Below are positions 9,485 through 19,857 of a stretch of 64,000 bases of DNA, in pieces. The position numbers and the translations under genes were made by a program. This stretch comes from Eustoma russellianum (lineage: Eukaryota > Streptophyta > Magnoliopsida > Gentianales > Gentianaceae). Numbering within the stretch: the first letter of the stretch is position 1; every line of letters starts with the position of its first letter. The stretch is taken from assembly GCA_036186865.1 (NCBI GenBank), contig AP025069.1, positions 6,332,914 to 6,396,913 of the forward strand, given 5' to 3'. A model generated the notes under the pieces. It saw nothing but the letters and a program-made list of their open reading frames with translations. It had not been told where the DNA came from and ran no database searches.

Positions 9485-12400
9485 ATGGCAACAAGACAAG
9501 CACCAGTTCCTGATATGTCAAAGATGGAGCCATTCGATGGCAAGTTCTTCAAACGTTGGGCTGCAAAGGTGCTATTCTTTCTAGAGATGATTTCTGTTTC
9601 GTATGTGCTTGCTAAAGACAGACCAACAGATGAAACAGAAGGCAAAAAGTATGATGCTGACAATACTACGTGTAGAGGACACATTCTGCACTTCCTCTCC
9701 AACTCTCTATTTGACATTTATGTCAAATTTACGTCAGCAAAGGATATTTGGGCAGCACTTCAGAATAAATATGGTTCTGAAGATGTTGGAAAAAGAAAGT
9801 ATGTGGTCAGCGAGTTTCTTAAATTCCAAATGGTGGACCACATACCGATCAATGATCAAATTCACCAATATCAACAGTTGGTGGATAACATGGAGCAAGA
9901 AGGCATTAAAGTTGATGAAATTTTTCAAGCAGCGGCCTTGTTGGAAAAGCTACCTTCTTCTTGGAGCAAATACAAGAAGAGAGGTAAACATGATGATGCC
10001 AAATTAACCTTGGATGCAGTCATCAAGCACATTCGCATTGAGGAGAATAATCGGCTTGATGACAATGAACGTGATGAAAGAAGTTCTCGAGCCAATGTGG
10101 TGGAGCACAAACCCAAGAGGCAAAAGACTCAGCAAAATGGCAAAGGTAAGACATTTGTGCAGGGACAAGGGCAGAAGAAGATGAAAGGTGCATGCTGGGT
10201 GTGCGGAAAGCTGGGACACAGAGCAACCAAGTGCAACCAGCGGAAAGGCCAGTCCAGCAGTCAAGCACATCTTGTGGAGACAACTAGGACAAGTGACGAA
10301 GTCATTGCTGCGGTCGTCTTATCTGAGGTAAACCTTGTCGGTGGTGCTTCGGAATGGGTGGTAGACACTGGGGCTACCAAGCACATTGCAACCAGTAAAG
10401 ATCTATTTTTTGAATATCAAGAAATAGATGATGGCGAGCAAGTCTTCTTGGGAGATGCACACGGTATCAAGGTTCTTGGTAAAGGAAAGGTTCTCCTCAA
10501 GTTGACTTCTGGCAAGAGACTGGAGTTGAACAATGTGTTACATGTTCCTGCGATGCGTAGGAACTTGATTTCCGGAGTACTACTGAACAAGGCTAACATT
10601 AAACTTGTTCTTGAGTCTGATAAGCTTATTATGTCTAGGAATGGGGACTTTGTCGGGAAAGGGTATTGCTCCGGGGGCTTACTTGTATTGGATGCTGTAT
10701 GTACTATAAATAATAAGAATGCATCTAGTTCTGCTTATGTCGTTGAGTCTTTGAATATTTGGCATGCAAGATTAGGACATGTTAATAAAGATGCATTAAA
10801 AAGACTAAAGTTCACCAATCTGATCTCTTATGTATGTGAAGATGACTTTGGGAAGTGTGAATTTTGTGTAGAAGCAAAACACCACAAGAAGTCATTTAAG
10901 TCTGTTGAAAGAACAACAGATAAGTTGGAACTCATACATAGTGATCTTGGTGACTTTAGAGGCTATACTAGTAAAGGTGGTAAAAGATATTACATAACAT
11001 TTATTGATGATTTCTCTAGATACACTAGAGTTTATTTGTTAGCAAATAAAGATGAATCTGAAAGCATGTTCATCAGGTATAAAAATGAAGTTGAGAATCA
11101 ACTAGATAGAAAAATCAAAAGGTTGAGGACAGATAGAGGTGGTGAGTATAATGTGTTGTCTTTACAAAGATTTTGTGAAGATAATGGAATTATACATGAG
11201 TTCACACCTCCTTACACTCCTCAATCTAATGGAGTTGCAGAAAGGAAAAATAGAACGCTTAAGGATATGATGAATGCCATGCTTATAAGCTCAGGTTTGC
11301 CTAACAATATGTGGGGAGAGGCAATCCTTTCGGCATGTCATATCTTGAATAGAATCCCACATAAAAAGTCCAATAAAACTCCTTATGAACTTTGGAGAGG
11401 CTTCGCTCCTAATCTGAATTACTTCAGAGTGTGGGGGTGCTTAGCTAAGGTTGGTATACCAGAGTTCAAAAGAAGTAAAATTGGTCCTAAGACTAATGAT
11501 TGTGTTTTCATAGGATATGCTCAAAACAGTGCTGCATATAGATTCATGTTGGTTGATAGTGGTTCTATTGTTGAATCTAAGAATGCTGAGTTTTTTGAGC
11601 ATATTTTTCCTATGAAGAAAGAGTCATTAGTAAGTCCTAAATTTGAAAAAGGTGAGTCTAGTAAAACAACTAGTAATGATATTTCACCTAGAAGAAGTAA
11701 GAGAAAAAGAGTAGGAAAATCTTTTGGAAATGATTTTGTTACTGCGTTCATTTTAGAAAATGACCCAACTACATATCAAGAAGCAGTAATGTCTATAGAC
11801 TCTAAGTTTTGGAAAGAAGCTATCAATAGCGAACTTGAGTCTATACTTAGCAACAATACTTGGGAACTCGTAGACTTGCCTAGAGGTTGTAAACCTATCA
11901 GTTGTAAATGGGTCTTTAGGAAGAAACTAAAGGCGGATGGAACAATTGATAAGTTTAAAGCTAGGCTTGTGGCTAAAGGGTTTACCCAACAAGAGGGAAT
12001 AGATTTCTTTGATACCTATTCTCCTGTTGCTAGAATTACTTCCATTAGAGTGCTAGTAGCATTAGCTTCAATTTATAAGTTAGTCGTACATCAAATGGAT
12101 GTTAAAACAGCGTTTTTAAATGGAGATTTAGAAGAAGAAATTTACATGAAACAACCCGAAGGTATGATAGCAAAAGGTCAAGAACATAAAGTTTGTAGGT
12201 TGAAGAAGTCATTATATGGATTAAAACAAGCTCCTAAGCAATGGCATGAAAAATTTGATAATGCATTGCTATCTAATGGATATGTTCTAAACGAAAGTGA
12301 TAGGTGCATTTACAGTAAGTTTGAAAATGTTGATGGTGTCATTATTTGTTTATATGTTGATGATTTGTTAATCTTTGGTACAAGTCTTGATGTTGTAAAT

Positions 12401-13303
12401 GGTACTAAAGTGTTTTTATCATCTGTTTTTGAAATGAAAGACATGGGAAAAGCAGATTTAATTCTTGGTCTTAGGTTGATAGAAAAATGTGGGGGTTATA
12501 TGCTTTCTCAATCGCATTATGTTGAAAAGGTTTTGAGGAAATTTAACCATTTTGATGTTAAACCTGTTAGTACTCCGTATGATGTATCCATAAGATTGAA
12601 AAAGAATAAACATGATGGTGTATCACAATGTGAATATGCTAAGATCGTTGGCAGTGTCATGTATCTCATGAATTGTACTAGGCCAGATATTGCATATTCT
12701 GTTAATCGTTTGGCGAGATATACTCATAGTCCAGGTAAAGAGCATTGGGATGCTTTGAAACGGCTATTGAGATATCTACGAGGTACTATGGACTTGGGAC
12801 TTACTTTTACCGGGAGTCCTGTAGTTCTTGAAGGTTATTGTGACGCCAATTGGGTCACAGATAACGATGAGATTAATTCCACTAGTGGGTATGTTTTTAC
12901 TTTGGGTGGTGGTGCCATTTCGTGGAAGTCCTCTAAACAAACTTGTAAAGCTAAATCAACAATGGAGTCTGAATTTGTTGCTTTAGAACTAGCTTGTTCA
13001 GAGGCGGAATGGTTAAGGAATTTGTTAATTGATATTCCTTTGTGGACTAAGCCTATGCCATCTGTTTTTGTTCATTGTGACTCACAGGCAGCTATTGCTC
13101 GAGCAAGGAACAAAATATATAATGGAAAGAGCAGGCATATCCGCTTGAGGCACAATATTGTGCGTGACTTGATTAGTTCTGGGGTGGTTAACTTGGAATA
13201 CATCAAAACCGAGTTGAACCTGGCTGATCCCTTAACTAAAGGCTTGAACCGAAAACTGGTTCTTAAGACATCAAGAGGAATGGGACTTGTTCCGTTGAGG
13301 TGA
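9485..13303 (+). CDS. Copia gag-pol polyprotein, intact (1272 aa)
   Basis: One uninterrupted frame encodes all activities for autonomous retrotransposition. In order: a UBN2-like gag domain (about residues 1-200); a CCHC zinc knuckle CWVCGKLGHRATKC at about 237-250; an aspartic protease with VVDTGATKH at about 292; a GAG-pre-integrase segment with WHARLGHV near 425; an integrase core with Asp near 485, TDRGGEY near 548 and Glu in AERKNRT near 584; reverse transcriptase from about 805 with YVDDLLIF near 957; and RNase H with GYCDANW near 1117, ESEF near 1161 and HCDSQAAI near 1197, ending in a DPLTKGL motif. All key residues are present and the length is normal for plant copia polyproteins. 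With apparently identical flanking LTRs, this copy may still be active. The start is the first ATG, 28 bases after LTR2. Confidence 0.97.
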   Translation: MATRQAPVPDMSKMEPFDGKFFKRWAAKVLFFLEMISVSYVLAKDRPTDETEGKKYDADNTTCRGHILHFLSNSLFDIYVKFTSAKDIWAALQNKYGSEDVGKRKYVVSEFLKFQMVDHIPINDQIHQYQQLVDNMEQEGIKVDEIFQAAALLEKLPSSWSKYKKRGKHDDAKLTLDAVIKHIRIEENNRLDDNERDERSSRANVVEHKPKRQKTQQNGKGKTFVQGQGQKKMKGACWVCGKLGHRATKCNQRKGQSSSQAHLVETTRTSDEVIAAVVLSEVNLVGGASEWVVDTGATKHIATSKDLFFEYQEIDDGEQVFLGDAHGIKVLGKGKVLLKLTSGKRLELNNVLHVPAMRRNLISGVLLNKANIKLVLESDKLIMSRNGDFVGKGYCSGGLLVLDAVCTINNKNASSSAYVVESLNIWHARLGHVNKDALKRLKFTNLISYVCEDDFGKCEFCVEAKHHKKSFKSVERTTDKLELIHSDLGDFRGYTSKGGKRYYITFIDDFSRYTRVYLLANKDESESMFIRYKNEVENQLDRKIKRLRTDRGGEYNVLSLQRFCEDNGIIHEFTPPYTPQSNGVAERKNRTLKDMMNAMLISSGLPNNMWGEAILSACHILNRIPHKKSNKTPYELWRGFAPNLNYFRVWGCLAKVGIPEFKRSKIGPKTNDCVFIGYAQNSAAYRFMLVDSGSIVESKNAEFFEHIFPMKKESLVSPKFEKGESSKTTSNDISPRRSKRKRVGKSFGNDFVTAFILENDPTTYQEAVMSIDSKFWKEAINSELESILSNNTWELVDLPRGCKPISCKWVFRKKLKADGTIDKFKARLVAKGFTQQEGIDFFDTYSPVARITSIRVLVALASIYKLVVHQMDVKTAFLNGDLEEEIYMKQPEGMIAKGQEHKVCRLKKSLYGLKQAPKQWHEKFDNALLSNGYVLNESDRCIYSKFENVDGVIICLYVDDLLIFGTSLDVVNGTKVFLSSVFEMKDMGKADLILGLRLIEKCGGYMLSQSHYVEKVLRKFNHFDVKPVSTPYDVSIRLKKNKHDGVSQCEYAKIVGSVMYLMNCTRPDIAYSVNRLARYTHSPGKEHWDALKRLLRYLRGTMDLGLTFTGSPVVLEGYCDANWVTDNDEINSTSGYVFTLGGGAISWKSSKQTCKAKSTMESEFVALELACSEAEWLRNLLIDIPLWTKPMPSVFVHCDSQAAIARARNKIYNGKSRHIRLRHNIVRDLISSGVVNLEYIKTELNLADPLTKGLNRKLVLKTSRGMGLVPLR

Positions 13304-13884
13304 ATTCTCTATGACAGGAACCCAACTCGCTATTAGTAGAGATCCTACAAACGGAGTTCAATGTGGTAAGAACACGTCATAGAAGAATTCTATAAAGTAC
13401 TATTATTTGTCCTTCCTATAATGATGTACTTGTGGATAGTACTTATTATTTATTTGAGGGTGAGATGTAAATCTCTTAATGGATGATTCATAGCCATTAT
13501 AGATGGTGGTGTGTTGTAATACACTTGATGAATATCACCTATATAAGTGTGGAAGTGGGGCCGCTTCCTATGAGAGCTTGGAAAACTCTCTAGAGCGCTT
13601 ATGAACTCTGGGATTGGGTGTAGGGCCGTTAATGCACCATACCGCGAACTTGTATGAAGTTAGATGTTGACATGTCTTTTGTGTGATCATATAAACAGTA
13701 GTGAAATATGTGGTTCAAGACGGTTGTCACCCTATTTCCGTTTATATATCTTCAGATGTACTATCGGATAGTTCAAGACGTTTGTCACTACTCCGTTATG
13801 TGTCTTCATCTTATTTTGATTGAGAAGAAATCCGTTGTTTACCATATGAAAGGTTCATATATAAGTTTGGATCATGTGGGGGAT
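13304..13884 (+). other. Copia internal 3' region with polypurine tract, copy 2
   Basis: Same sequence as 8101-8681. The polypurine tract (gtggggga) lies directly before LTR3. Confidence 0.75.
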
Positions 13885-14659
13885 TGTTAGAAAAAGTACG
13901 TTAAAGTACGTTTTCATGTGCTCCAAACTTATATAGAGCGTGTATAAGGTCGGTCAAGAGGTTGGTATGGAACGTAGAAAACTGGGTGAACCTCAGTTGG
14001 ACATCGATCTCTAACATAGATCGATCGAAGTACATCGATCGATCTATGTTAGAGATCGATGTGGATCTGAGGACTTCGAACGATGACTTCGATCGATCGT
14101 AGTAACACCGATCGATCGAAGTAACTTTGAAATAAGAGATCGATGTAGTCTGTTCGACTTCGATCGATCACATCGATCGATCGAAGTGACATCGATCGAT
14201 CGATGTGATCGATCGATGTCCAACAGACAGCTCTGTTCATCAGAAGTTACAGTTTTTAATCCAAGAATCATCTCTCTTCGGCCAAAAACGGTGATCAACG
14301 GCTCTTGGAGGTTAGAATAAGGCTGAGAGTGATTTCAAAGAGGGTTTTTAACACTTCTAAGGTCTATAAATAGAAGACCTTGCTACTTTCAAGATAGACA
14401 ATCATCTTTTGCAAAATTCTAAGTTCTCAGCACTTTTCCTGATCTCATTCTTCTCTTTCTCTACTTTGATCAATCAAGTTCAGTCTTTCTCCTCTAGAGC
14501 AAAGGGAAGAAAGGCAGCCGTTATATCCTGGGAAGCATTTGCTTGAAGACTACCTTGCTCTTTGGTAGGAGCAAAATTGCTTTAAGGACAGTGACAAGTT
14601 GGTCACGTCTCGGCTTTGATTTCTTGTGATTTCATATTCTCATACTTGTTTTCCTTACA
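13885..14659 (+). repeat. Copia LTR3 (3' LTR)
   Basis: This 775 bp LTR ends CCTTACA and is followed by the right TSD acatg (14660-14664), matching the left one at 3473-3477. Its own palindromic array starts at 14002 and its TATA box is at 14365-14372. Confidence 0.95.
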
Positions 14660-14664
14660 ACATG

Positions 14665-15109
14665 CTCTTTAATACGAGAATATTTGGTTTTTCAAATTAT
14701 GTGATTATAAAAGTATTTTTTGCATTGGTTTTAAAAAGTAAACTAAAGAGAAAGATGAACAGTAATTTTACTGGTGTATAAACTGAAAACCATTTATTAC
14801 AATGACGGTTCCAAGTGATACAGTTTAAGTTCAATAACATTTTATCAACACAAAAAACAATTTTTGGTGTTTAGTGACAGTAATTCATCATCTCAATCTA
14901 TTTATCATTGATTAAAGGAAAAAACAGTAGTTGTGAATTAAGATGTCTGTCCAATTTTATCTTTTCTTTTCCAGTTTTATTAATAGTTAATGGTCAATTA
15001 TATTGGGTTTGTATGGAAAGTCTACATAAATTAGTATCTCATAAACAATTTTTGACATTCAACTTTTATACGTATCACACTCACTCAGTAAAATCAAAGG
15101 TGAGAGCTA
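14665..15109. other. AT-rich intergenic DNA, no gene seen
   Basis: No domain, repeat edge or structured element was recognised. The short open frame at 14908-15135 has no features of a real protein. Confidence 0.55.
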
Positions 15110-15251
15110 TTTTCGTAAGCTCTCACCTAACTTAGGAGATCGTTGGGCTTCTGATTTACATCTTCCACACATGTTCTTTTGGGCTGGGATAGTGGAGGCC
15201 CCCGGGGTAGAGGATTTCACCTTTTGCTCCAAAAAGTGAGACCTATTTTAC
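15110..15251 (+). mobile_element. 3' fragment of a tRNA-derived SINE (family S1)
   Basis: This segment repeats the tail of the full copy that follows it: CACCTAACTTAGGAGATCG, TTCTGATTTACAT, then CACCTTTTGCTCCAAAAAG and GACCTATTTTA. It lacks the box A and box B head, so it is either a 5'-truncated copy or the remnant of a dimer with the next copy. S1 is a label used only here. Confidence 0.55.
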
Positions 15252-15556
15252 CCTATGTCATATCTCAATTGGTATTCGAGTTGGATTTACTCCAAGAGAT
15301 ACAAGGTTCAATTCGAGTGTGGGTGTTTTATTGCTGCTGGTCCAAAGATCCAGTTTGCAGTAGACACCTTGTGTGGGCTCGTTGTGTAAAACCTTACCAA
15401 TTTAGGAGGCCGCTCCTTGTGTAAAACCTTACCAATCTAGGAGACCGCTGATCTCCTGATTTACATAATCCACAATATTTATTGGAGCTGAGACGGTGGG
15501 CCCTGAGGCCAAGGATTTGGCCTTTTGCTCCAAAAGGTTAGACCTATTTTAACCCA
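15252..15556 (+). mobile_element. tRNA-derived SINE (family S1), full-length copy
   Basis: The head has internal polymerase III promoter boxes: box A TATCTCAATTGG at 15261-15272 and box B GGTTCAATTCG at 15305-15315. The body shares CACCTTGTGTGG, a CTTACC(A/T)A block and GCTGATTTACAT-like sequence with the copy at 21095-21345. Inside it a block of about 40 bp (GTGTAAAACCTTACCAAT) is duplicated. The family name is unknown to me. Confidence 0.65.
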
Positions 15557-15666
15557 ATCTATATGCATGAAATATTCCACTCAATAAAATGTAATTTGAT
15601 CAAATAATATTATCATGAAATTTTCTTTCTCCGGAATAATGCAAAATTTATTTCCTTAGAAAAAGA

Positions 15667-15755
15667 TACTCCTTCCGCCTCAAAATTATTATCCTGTGTA
15701 ATTTATATTTTGTTAAAAAATGAACTAAAACAGTGTTTTTAGGACGAAGAGAGTA
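15667..15755. mobile_element. Stowaway-like MITE, about 89 bp
   Basis: The left end TACTCCTTCCGCCTC and the reverse complement of the right end TACTCTCTTCGTCCT form imperfect terminal inverted repeats. They resemble the CTCCCTCCGTCCC ends common in plant Tc1/mariner-derived Stowaway MITEs. It has no coding capacity. A TA dinucleotide is at each edge, as expected for this group. Confidence 0.55.
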
Positions 15756-17030
15756 ATTAAAATTTTGTTTTAGCTCCTAGAATACATATACATGATGGAG
15801 AATACATTATCATAATACATACTAATAAAATAATATACCAAGTGTAAAGAACATTATGATATATCAAAATAAACAACTATATCATGTGAGAAAAACTCTA
15901 TACATACAGACTTAAATCTAAAAGTTTTTGTTCTTATATCTCACCTCTGACCAATAGAAGAAGCATTATTATTGGAATTGGAAGATAATTGACAATCTTA
16001 TGCACCGAGACAAGGGAAAAAACAACGAATGTTTGAGCAGGCTCGGCATGGCATAAGCACATGGTTTATTAAACGGGGCTGGAAGATTTCTAAGATAAAT
16101 AATTCAATCATGATTCCAGGTGGATTAGATTTCTAATTCACTAAATTAATTTTCCTCAATTCCAAGTAGCAAAGGACCTGTTGAATGTTTGGCAAAATCA
16201 AATTTGTGTGATAGGGTACTGGTGGATTTTTACGACAACAACCATATTCACTATATTCCAACAACAGCAAAAGATATCGATAGAGAGTAGTAAACTTGTA
16301 ATGGTAATATATATCGCATGTATCATACGGTAAAAGTCCAAGGCTAGCGTCTTAGTTTCATAGATGTACTTTTGGAATTTTACATTCTAGTAATCAGTAT
16401 TTCAGTTGATTATACTAAGCCCCAGTTTACATGTTTGCCTTTCAAAACACACCCTTTTCAATGTGCAACCATGCTATATATATAATACTCTTCCGAAAAT
16501 ATTATCTAATTTAATTTTTTTCAATCTCGTATAATTACTATTAGACATTCTACTTCAACATAATATTCTCTCCGTTCCATATTGAAAGTCAATTTTTCTT
16601 TTCTGAGGTGAACAAAAACATATCACTTCTATTCCCGTCTCCAAAATATCAAGTGGCATTCTCAGACTATCCTTTTTTCTGACAATATATATGAAATGTT
16701 AATCCTTTTTGCTGACAATATATATGAAACGTTAATCAACAATAGAACAAAGAACATCAAAGATATTTATATAGCAAAGGATAAGTATGAGAATATATGA
16801 TAGCCTTCATGTTCAATTAACTCATTAAATGATATTTCTTCAATAAGTTAGACCGCTACTCCCATTTCAGGACTTAAGGATTGCTACAGAAAATAGAGTT
16901 GATAATTTATCTTTTGATGCATGGAGACTGCTATGTATTATAATATGATGGTATAATATTCACCAAGGAAAAACAAGCAAATAGAATAATGCGCTAGGAC
17001 ACCTACAAAAACTTCGCCACACATATATTC
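15756..17030. other. AT-rich intergenic DNA, no gene seen
   Basis: No open frame with domain character. A CTCTCCGTTCCATATTGAAA segment near 16569 resembles one arm of another Stowaway-type MITE, but no partner arm was found. The phrase TGACAATATATATGAAA occurs twice near 16680-16730 as a short direct repeat. Confidence 0.5.
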
Positions 17031-17471
17031 GAGGGGTGTTTGGTTGGAGGGATTCCTTTTAAGGGTATGGGTTTGGAAGAATCCAAACCTATAAAATTTG
17101 TTTGTTTCGGAAAATGGGAGATATGGGTTTCGGTTTGAGATCCAAATATTTGGTAATGGATATCGTTTTTTGATATACTAGCCCTCTGTCTATCAATATG
17201 GGGAAATGGGGGTATGGTCAGTCAACGCCGCCGTCCACCGTCCGCTGCCGGCTGATCAAATTTTTCCGATCATTTTTTCGACCGTCAACATTCGATACCC
17301 ATTTCAATTCAGGTACGTTACAAACACCATCAATGTCTATCATACTCATTCCCACTTCAATACCAAATAACTATCACTTTTACGCTCAAACCTATATACT
17401 CTAAACTCATACCCTGTCATACTCATTCCGATTCTGATTCCAATATACAAGTGCGAACCAAACGCCGCCTC
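17031..17471. mobile_element. MITE with GTTTGGTT-type terminal inverted repeats, about 441 bp
   Basis: The left end reads GAGGGGTGTTTGGTTGG. The reverse complement of the right end reads GAGGCGGCGTTTGGTTCG. These imperfect inverted repeats match the GTTTGGTT pattern of many plant DNA-transposon MITEs (Harbinger or hAT type). The interior also has complementary features: GGGTATGGGTTTGG near the left, and repeated CATACTCATTCC near the right. The open frame inside (17198-17404) is not protein-like. The TSD was not clear, so the superfamily stays open. Confidence 0.65.
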
Positions 17472-17690
17472 AATGTTTCAAGGTATATGTCAGTTTGTAT
17501 TCGAGTAGTAGATCGCATTCAAGGTTGCCAGTTTGAAACATAATAGCAACCGTGTGGGTGTTTGAGTCCTACCGTCAGCTCCTTATGTCGGAGCGAGCTT
17601 GAGTTCTGACACGTGGACACCACACGTCTTGGACCTCACACCTTGGAAGGTGCTCAGCGGACTGATTTATATCATCCACAAAACTTTTTT
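17472..17690 (+). mobile_element. Possible diverged tRNA-derived SINE
   Basis: The end of this stretch, GCGGACTGATTTATATCATC followed by CACA, resembles the S1 SINE tail at 15440-15472. GTGTTTGAGTCCT could be a decayed box B. No TSD was seen and the similarity is partial. Confidence 0.35.
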
Positions 17691-17809
17691 AGAATCGAAA
17701 AGATAAAGATTTTTGGAGTCAACATAACCTAATTTATATCTTCCATCAAAACTTTTTGGAATTAAAAAAAATAAAGAGTCTTATAATCAAAATATGACCT
17801 TTGCACCAA

Positions 17810-18340
17810 GATATTTGTAACTCCATACCATTTTGGTGTTAGACCCCATATAGACAAATTCGAAAACGTGGTCAAGCAGATATACTAAGATGTGGCTTTC
17901 CACGTGAACTGTTTGATTAGTTTTTGGATGAAATAGATTCCTGGTCATATATATGAACATACCTCCAAATAATTCATCCAAATTACATTACATGCATTAT
18001 GATATTGATGTGTTGTTATTTGGAAAGATATTAATGTCCACATGTCAGTTTTCTATATTCACATCTTTATCATTTAATAATTTCATTAATAATGGAAAAT
18101 TAAAGGAGATCACAATAGTATTGAATGAATGAGATAGGAGTGACTATACTTTCTATATTCACGTTTTTGTCATTTTATAATTACAACAAAAAAATTACTC
18201 CATTGTCTTAGAGGTTCCCGCCTATAGCGGAGTATGGAAGGGCCGGATATACACAACCATACTCATGTGTTAGAACACAATGAAGTTGTTTCCTGAAAAC
18301 TCATAATAAAATTGCATCAAACTTTGCCGATCAACTTCGA
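17810..18340. repeat. Diverged duplication, copy 1 (contains minus-strand SINE tail)
   Basis: Shared with 19858-20262 in the same order: a CACGTGAACTGTTTGATT block, AATAATTCA, a GCATTATGATA block, GTGTTGTTATTTGG, CACATGTC, then a SINE-like part. On the minus strand that part carries GGAAACAAC, GGTTGTGTATATCCGG and CCCTTCCATACTCCGCTAT, the 3' half of a TS/Au-like SINE, at about 18200-18340. Similarity is clear but has many changes and small gaps, so this is an old duplication or two copies of one dispersed repeat. Confidence 0.55.
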
Positions 18341-18712
18341 TTTCACATATCATTTTATAATTGAATTGATCATATAAAATGAAGCAGTTCACAAAATATA
18401 TTGAAGGTGAATGAGATAGGAGTAACTAGTTTCTCTATGTCACTTGTTAAGCTGATATTTTTTCTTGCGGTATCCTGAAATATTTCCACAAACCTAATAA
18501 ATTATATTTAATATCAGAATTATTATTGCAAGCAAACAATAAGAGTGATATTCTAATGGTGAAAAAGTGTTGAAGCAATAAATTATTTGTTAGTACAAGT
18601 TTAAGGGCTATCTATGACAATGTTAAACGATCAAAAGAATGAAAAAAGAAAAAGTTCTGATAGAATCAATGGTATTGCATGAATGCCTTTTTACATGGAT
18701 TTACATATGAAT
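18341..18712. other. AT-rich intergenic DNA, no gene seen
   Basis: Nothing recognisable by eye. No long open frame and no repeat boundary. Confidence 0.5.
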
Positions 18713-18876
18713 AATCAAATGACAATGATCTTGAGGTAACGGGTTCGAGTTATAAAAACAGTCTCTTACACAAAGTGTAGAGTAGAGCTGTGTACATCAG
18801 ATCGTAAAGCGATCCGGCTCTTCTACGGACACTTCGTAAACCACATAAGTCTAATACATAAAAACACCAATCAAAT
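18713..18876 (+). mobile_element. 5'-truncated Au-type SINE with 8 bp TSD
   Basis: The body is about 18721-18868. It has the box-B region AACGGGTTCGAGT, an ACAGTCTCTTACACAAAGTG block, AGCTGTGTACATCAGATCG and a CCGGCTCTTC segment, matching the copies near 2421-2602. It starts just before box B and so lacks the head. The 8-mer aatcaaat flanks it at 18713-18720 and 18869-18876. Confidence 0.7.
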
Positions 18877-19144
18877 CACTCCAACGCTAGTGTTTTAATT
18901 CGACCAGTTGTACACCTGGAACTTTACATTCTAGTAATAAGTATCCAGCTTTTATTAAATCACGTGACAGTTTGCATGTAATTCTTAAAAACAGAAAATT
19001 AAAAAAACTTTAAAAAAAAGGTTTGCATGATTGCCTTCGAAACATACTCGTATATTGGAGTAAAAAGTTGAAATCGCTCACCTCAGGACCTCCAGAAACA
19101 TGCTCATATCTATGTGTACATTGCAATGCATACTATAGTACAAT

Positions 19145-19383
19145 AAGCTATGGTACAGCCCGTAGGATATAGCTCAGTTGGTTCTGGAGAGACAGATTTG
19201 CTAACAAGGTGCAATGTTCGAATCCCGCATTCTACATTGTGGATGTCTTATCTTCAGACTCCAATGTGGGTCTGGAGGATAGGCCCCTAGTGTGGTTCTA
19301 CGTGTTCTGTGGGCCTCGTCGGACCGGGGTGTGGGGGCCCTTGGGTTGGGATTCAACTTTTTTTGCTAACAAGCTATGGTACA
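19145..19383 (+). mobile_element. tRNA-derived SINE (family S2) with perfect 13 bp TSD
   Basis: The element is 19158-19370. It has box A TATAGCTCAGTTGG at 19168-19181 and box B GTTCGAATCCC at 19216-19226, close to the tRNA consensus. The GC-rich body contains GTGGGTCTGGAGG and GGACCGGGGTGTGGG, and it ends in a T-rich tail. The 13-mer aagctatggtaca flanks it at 19145-19157 and 19371-19383. It is not a tRNA gene: no cloverleaf fits after box B. S2 is my label. The strong boxes and perfect TSD suggest a fairly young insertion. Confidence 0.85.
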
Positions 19384-19857
19384 ATTTTCGAACACTCTAC
19401 GTTCATCAATCAATCAATCATGCTTAATATATTCCAACAACAACAAAAATTATTGTCAGACACTCTATGTTGATATACTAATTCACAAAATAAAGTTTAA
19501 TACAGACACTAATGTCTCTCAGGAAAGACAAATCCGAACACGTGAGGTGTTCTTTAATACAAGAAACTGAATCTAAACTTTATTAAGTTTCTATGGCTAT
19601 TTGCATTTTATGTATATTTTGCTAAGTTTTCTTGTATATTATGTTTATTGTTTTATATTTTTGTCTTCATATGCTAAAGAATAATTGAAAAAAAATGCAT
19701 ACAATAATGAGCAAAACATACAATAAAAAACTTAAGATATGTAAAAATTACAAAATGCATACATTTGTCTTTTAAAAATACATTTTTAATATGATTTAAT
19801 TTATATTACATTGAAAAGTCAAACCAGAATTATATTTTGAAATGAAGGAATACTTAC
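19384..19857. other. AT-rich intergenic DNA, no gene seen
   Basis: No coding or repeat structure was recognised. Short related phrases (AATGCATACA) recur near 19696-19760. Confidence 0.5.

Larger units (their letters stand above)
3473..14664 (+). mobile_element. Tandem Ty1/copia retrotransposon (LTR-INT-LTR-INT-LTR) with one TSD pair
   Basis: The order is: TSD acatg 3473-3477; LTR1 3478-4252; internal 1 4253-8681; LTR2 8682-9456; internal 2 9457-13884; LTR3 13885-14659; TSD acatg 14660-14664. Each LTR is 775 bp and runs TG...CA. The repeat period is 5204 then 5203 bp. I found only three differences between the two internal regions: g/t at 5288/10492, a/g at 5856/11060 (Lys/Glu), and one extra A in copy 1 near 6414-6417. 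A single matching TSD around all three LTRs means the array behaves as one insertion. It could have arisen by unequal LTR-LTR recombination of one element or by insertion of an already tandem molecule. The domain order, with integrase before reverse transcriptase, defines copia. Confidence 0.95.

Noticed and set aside
19168..19226. Possible tRNA genes at box A/box B pairs (also 15261-15315 and 21106-21164)
   Set aside because: No acceptor or anticodon stems fit; TSDs and body sequence show a SINE at 19158, and S1 copies repeat.
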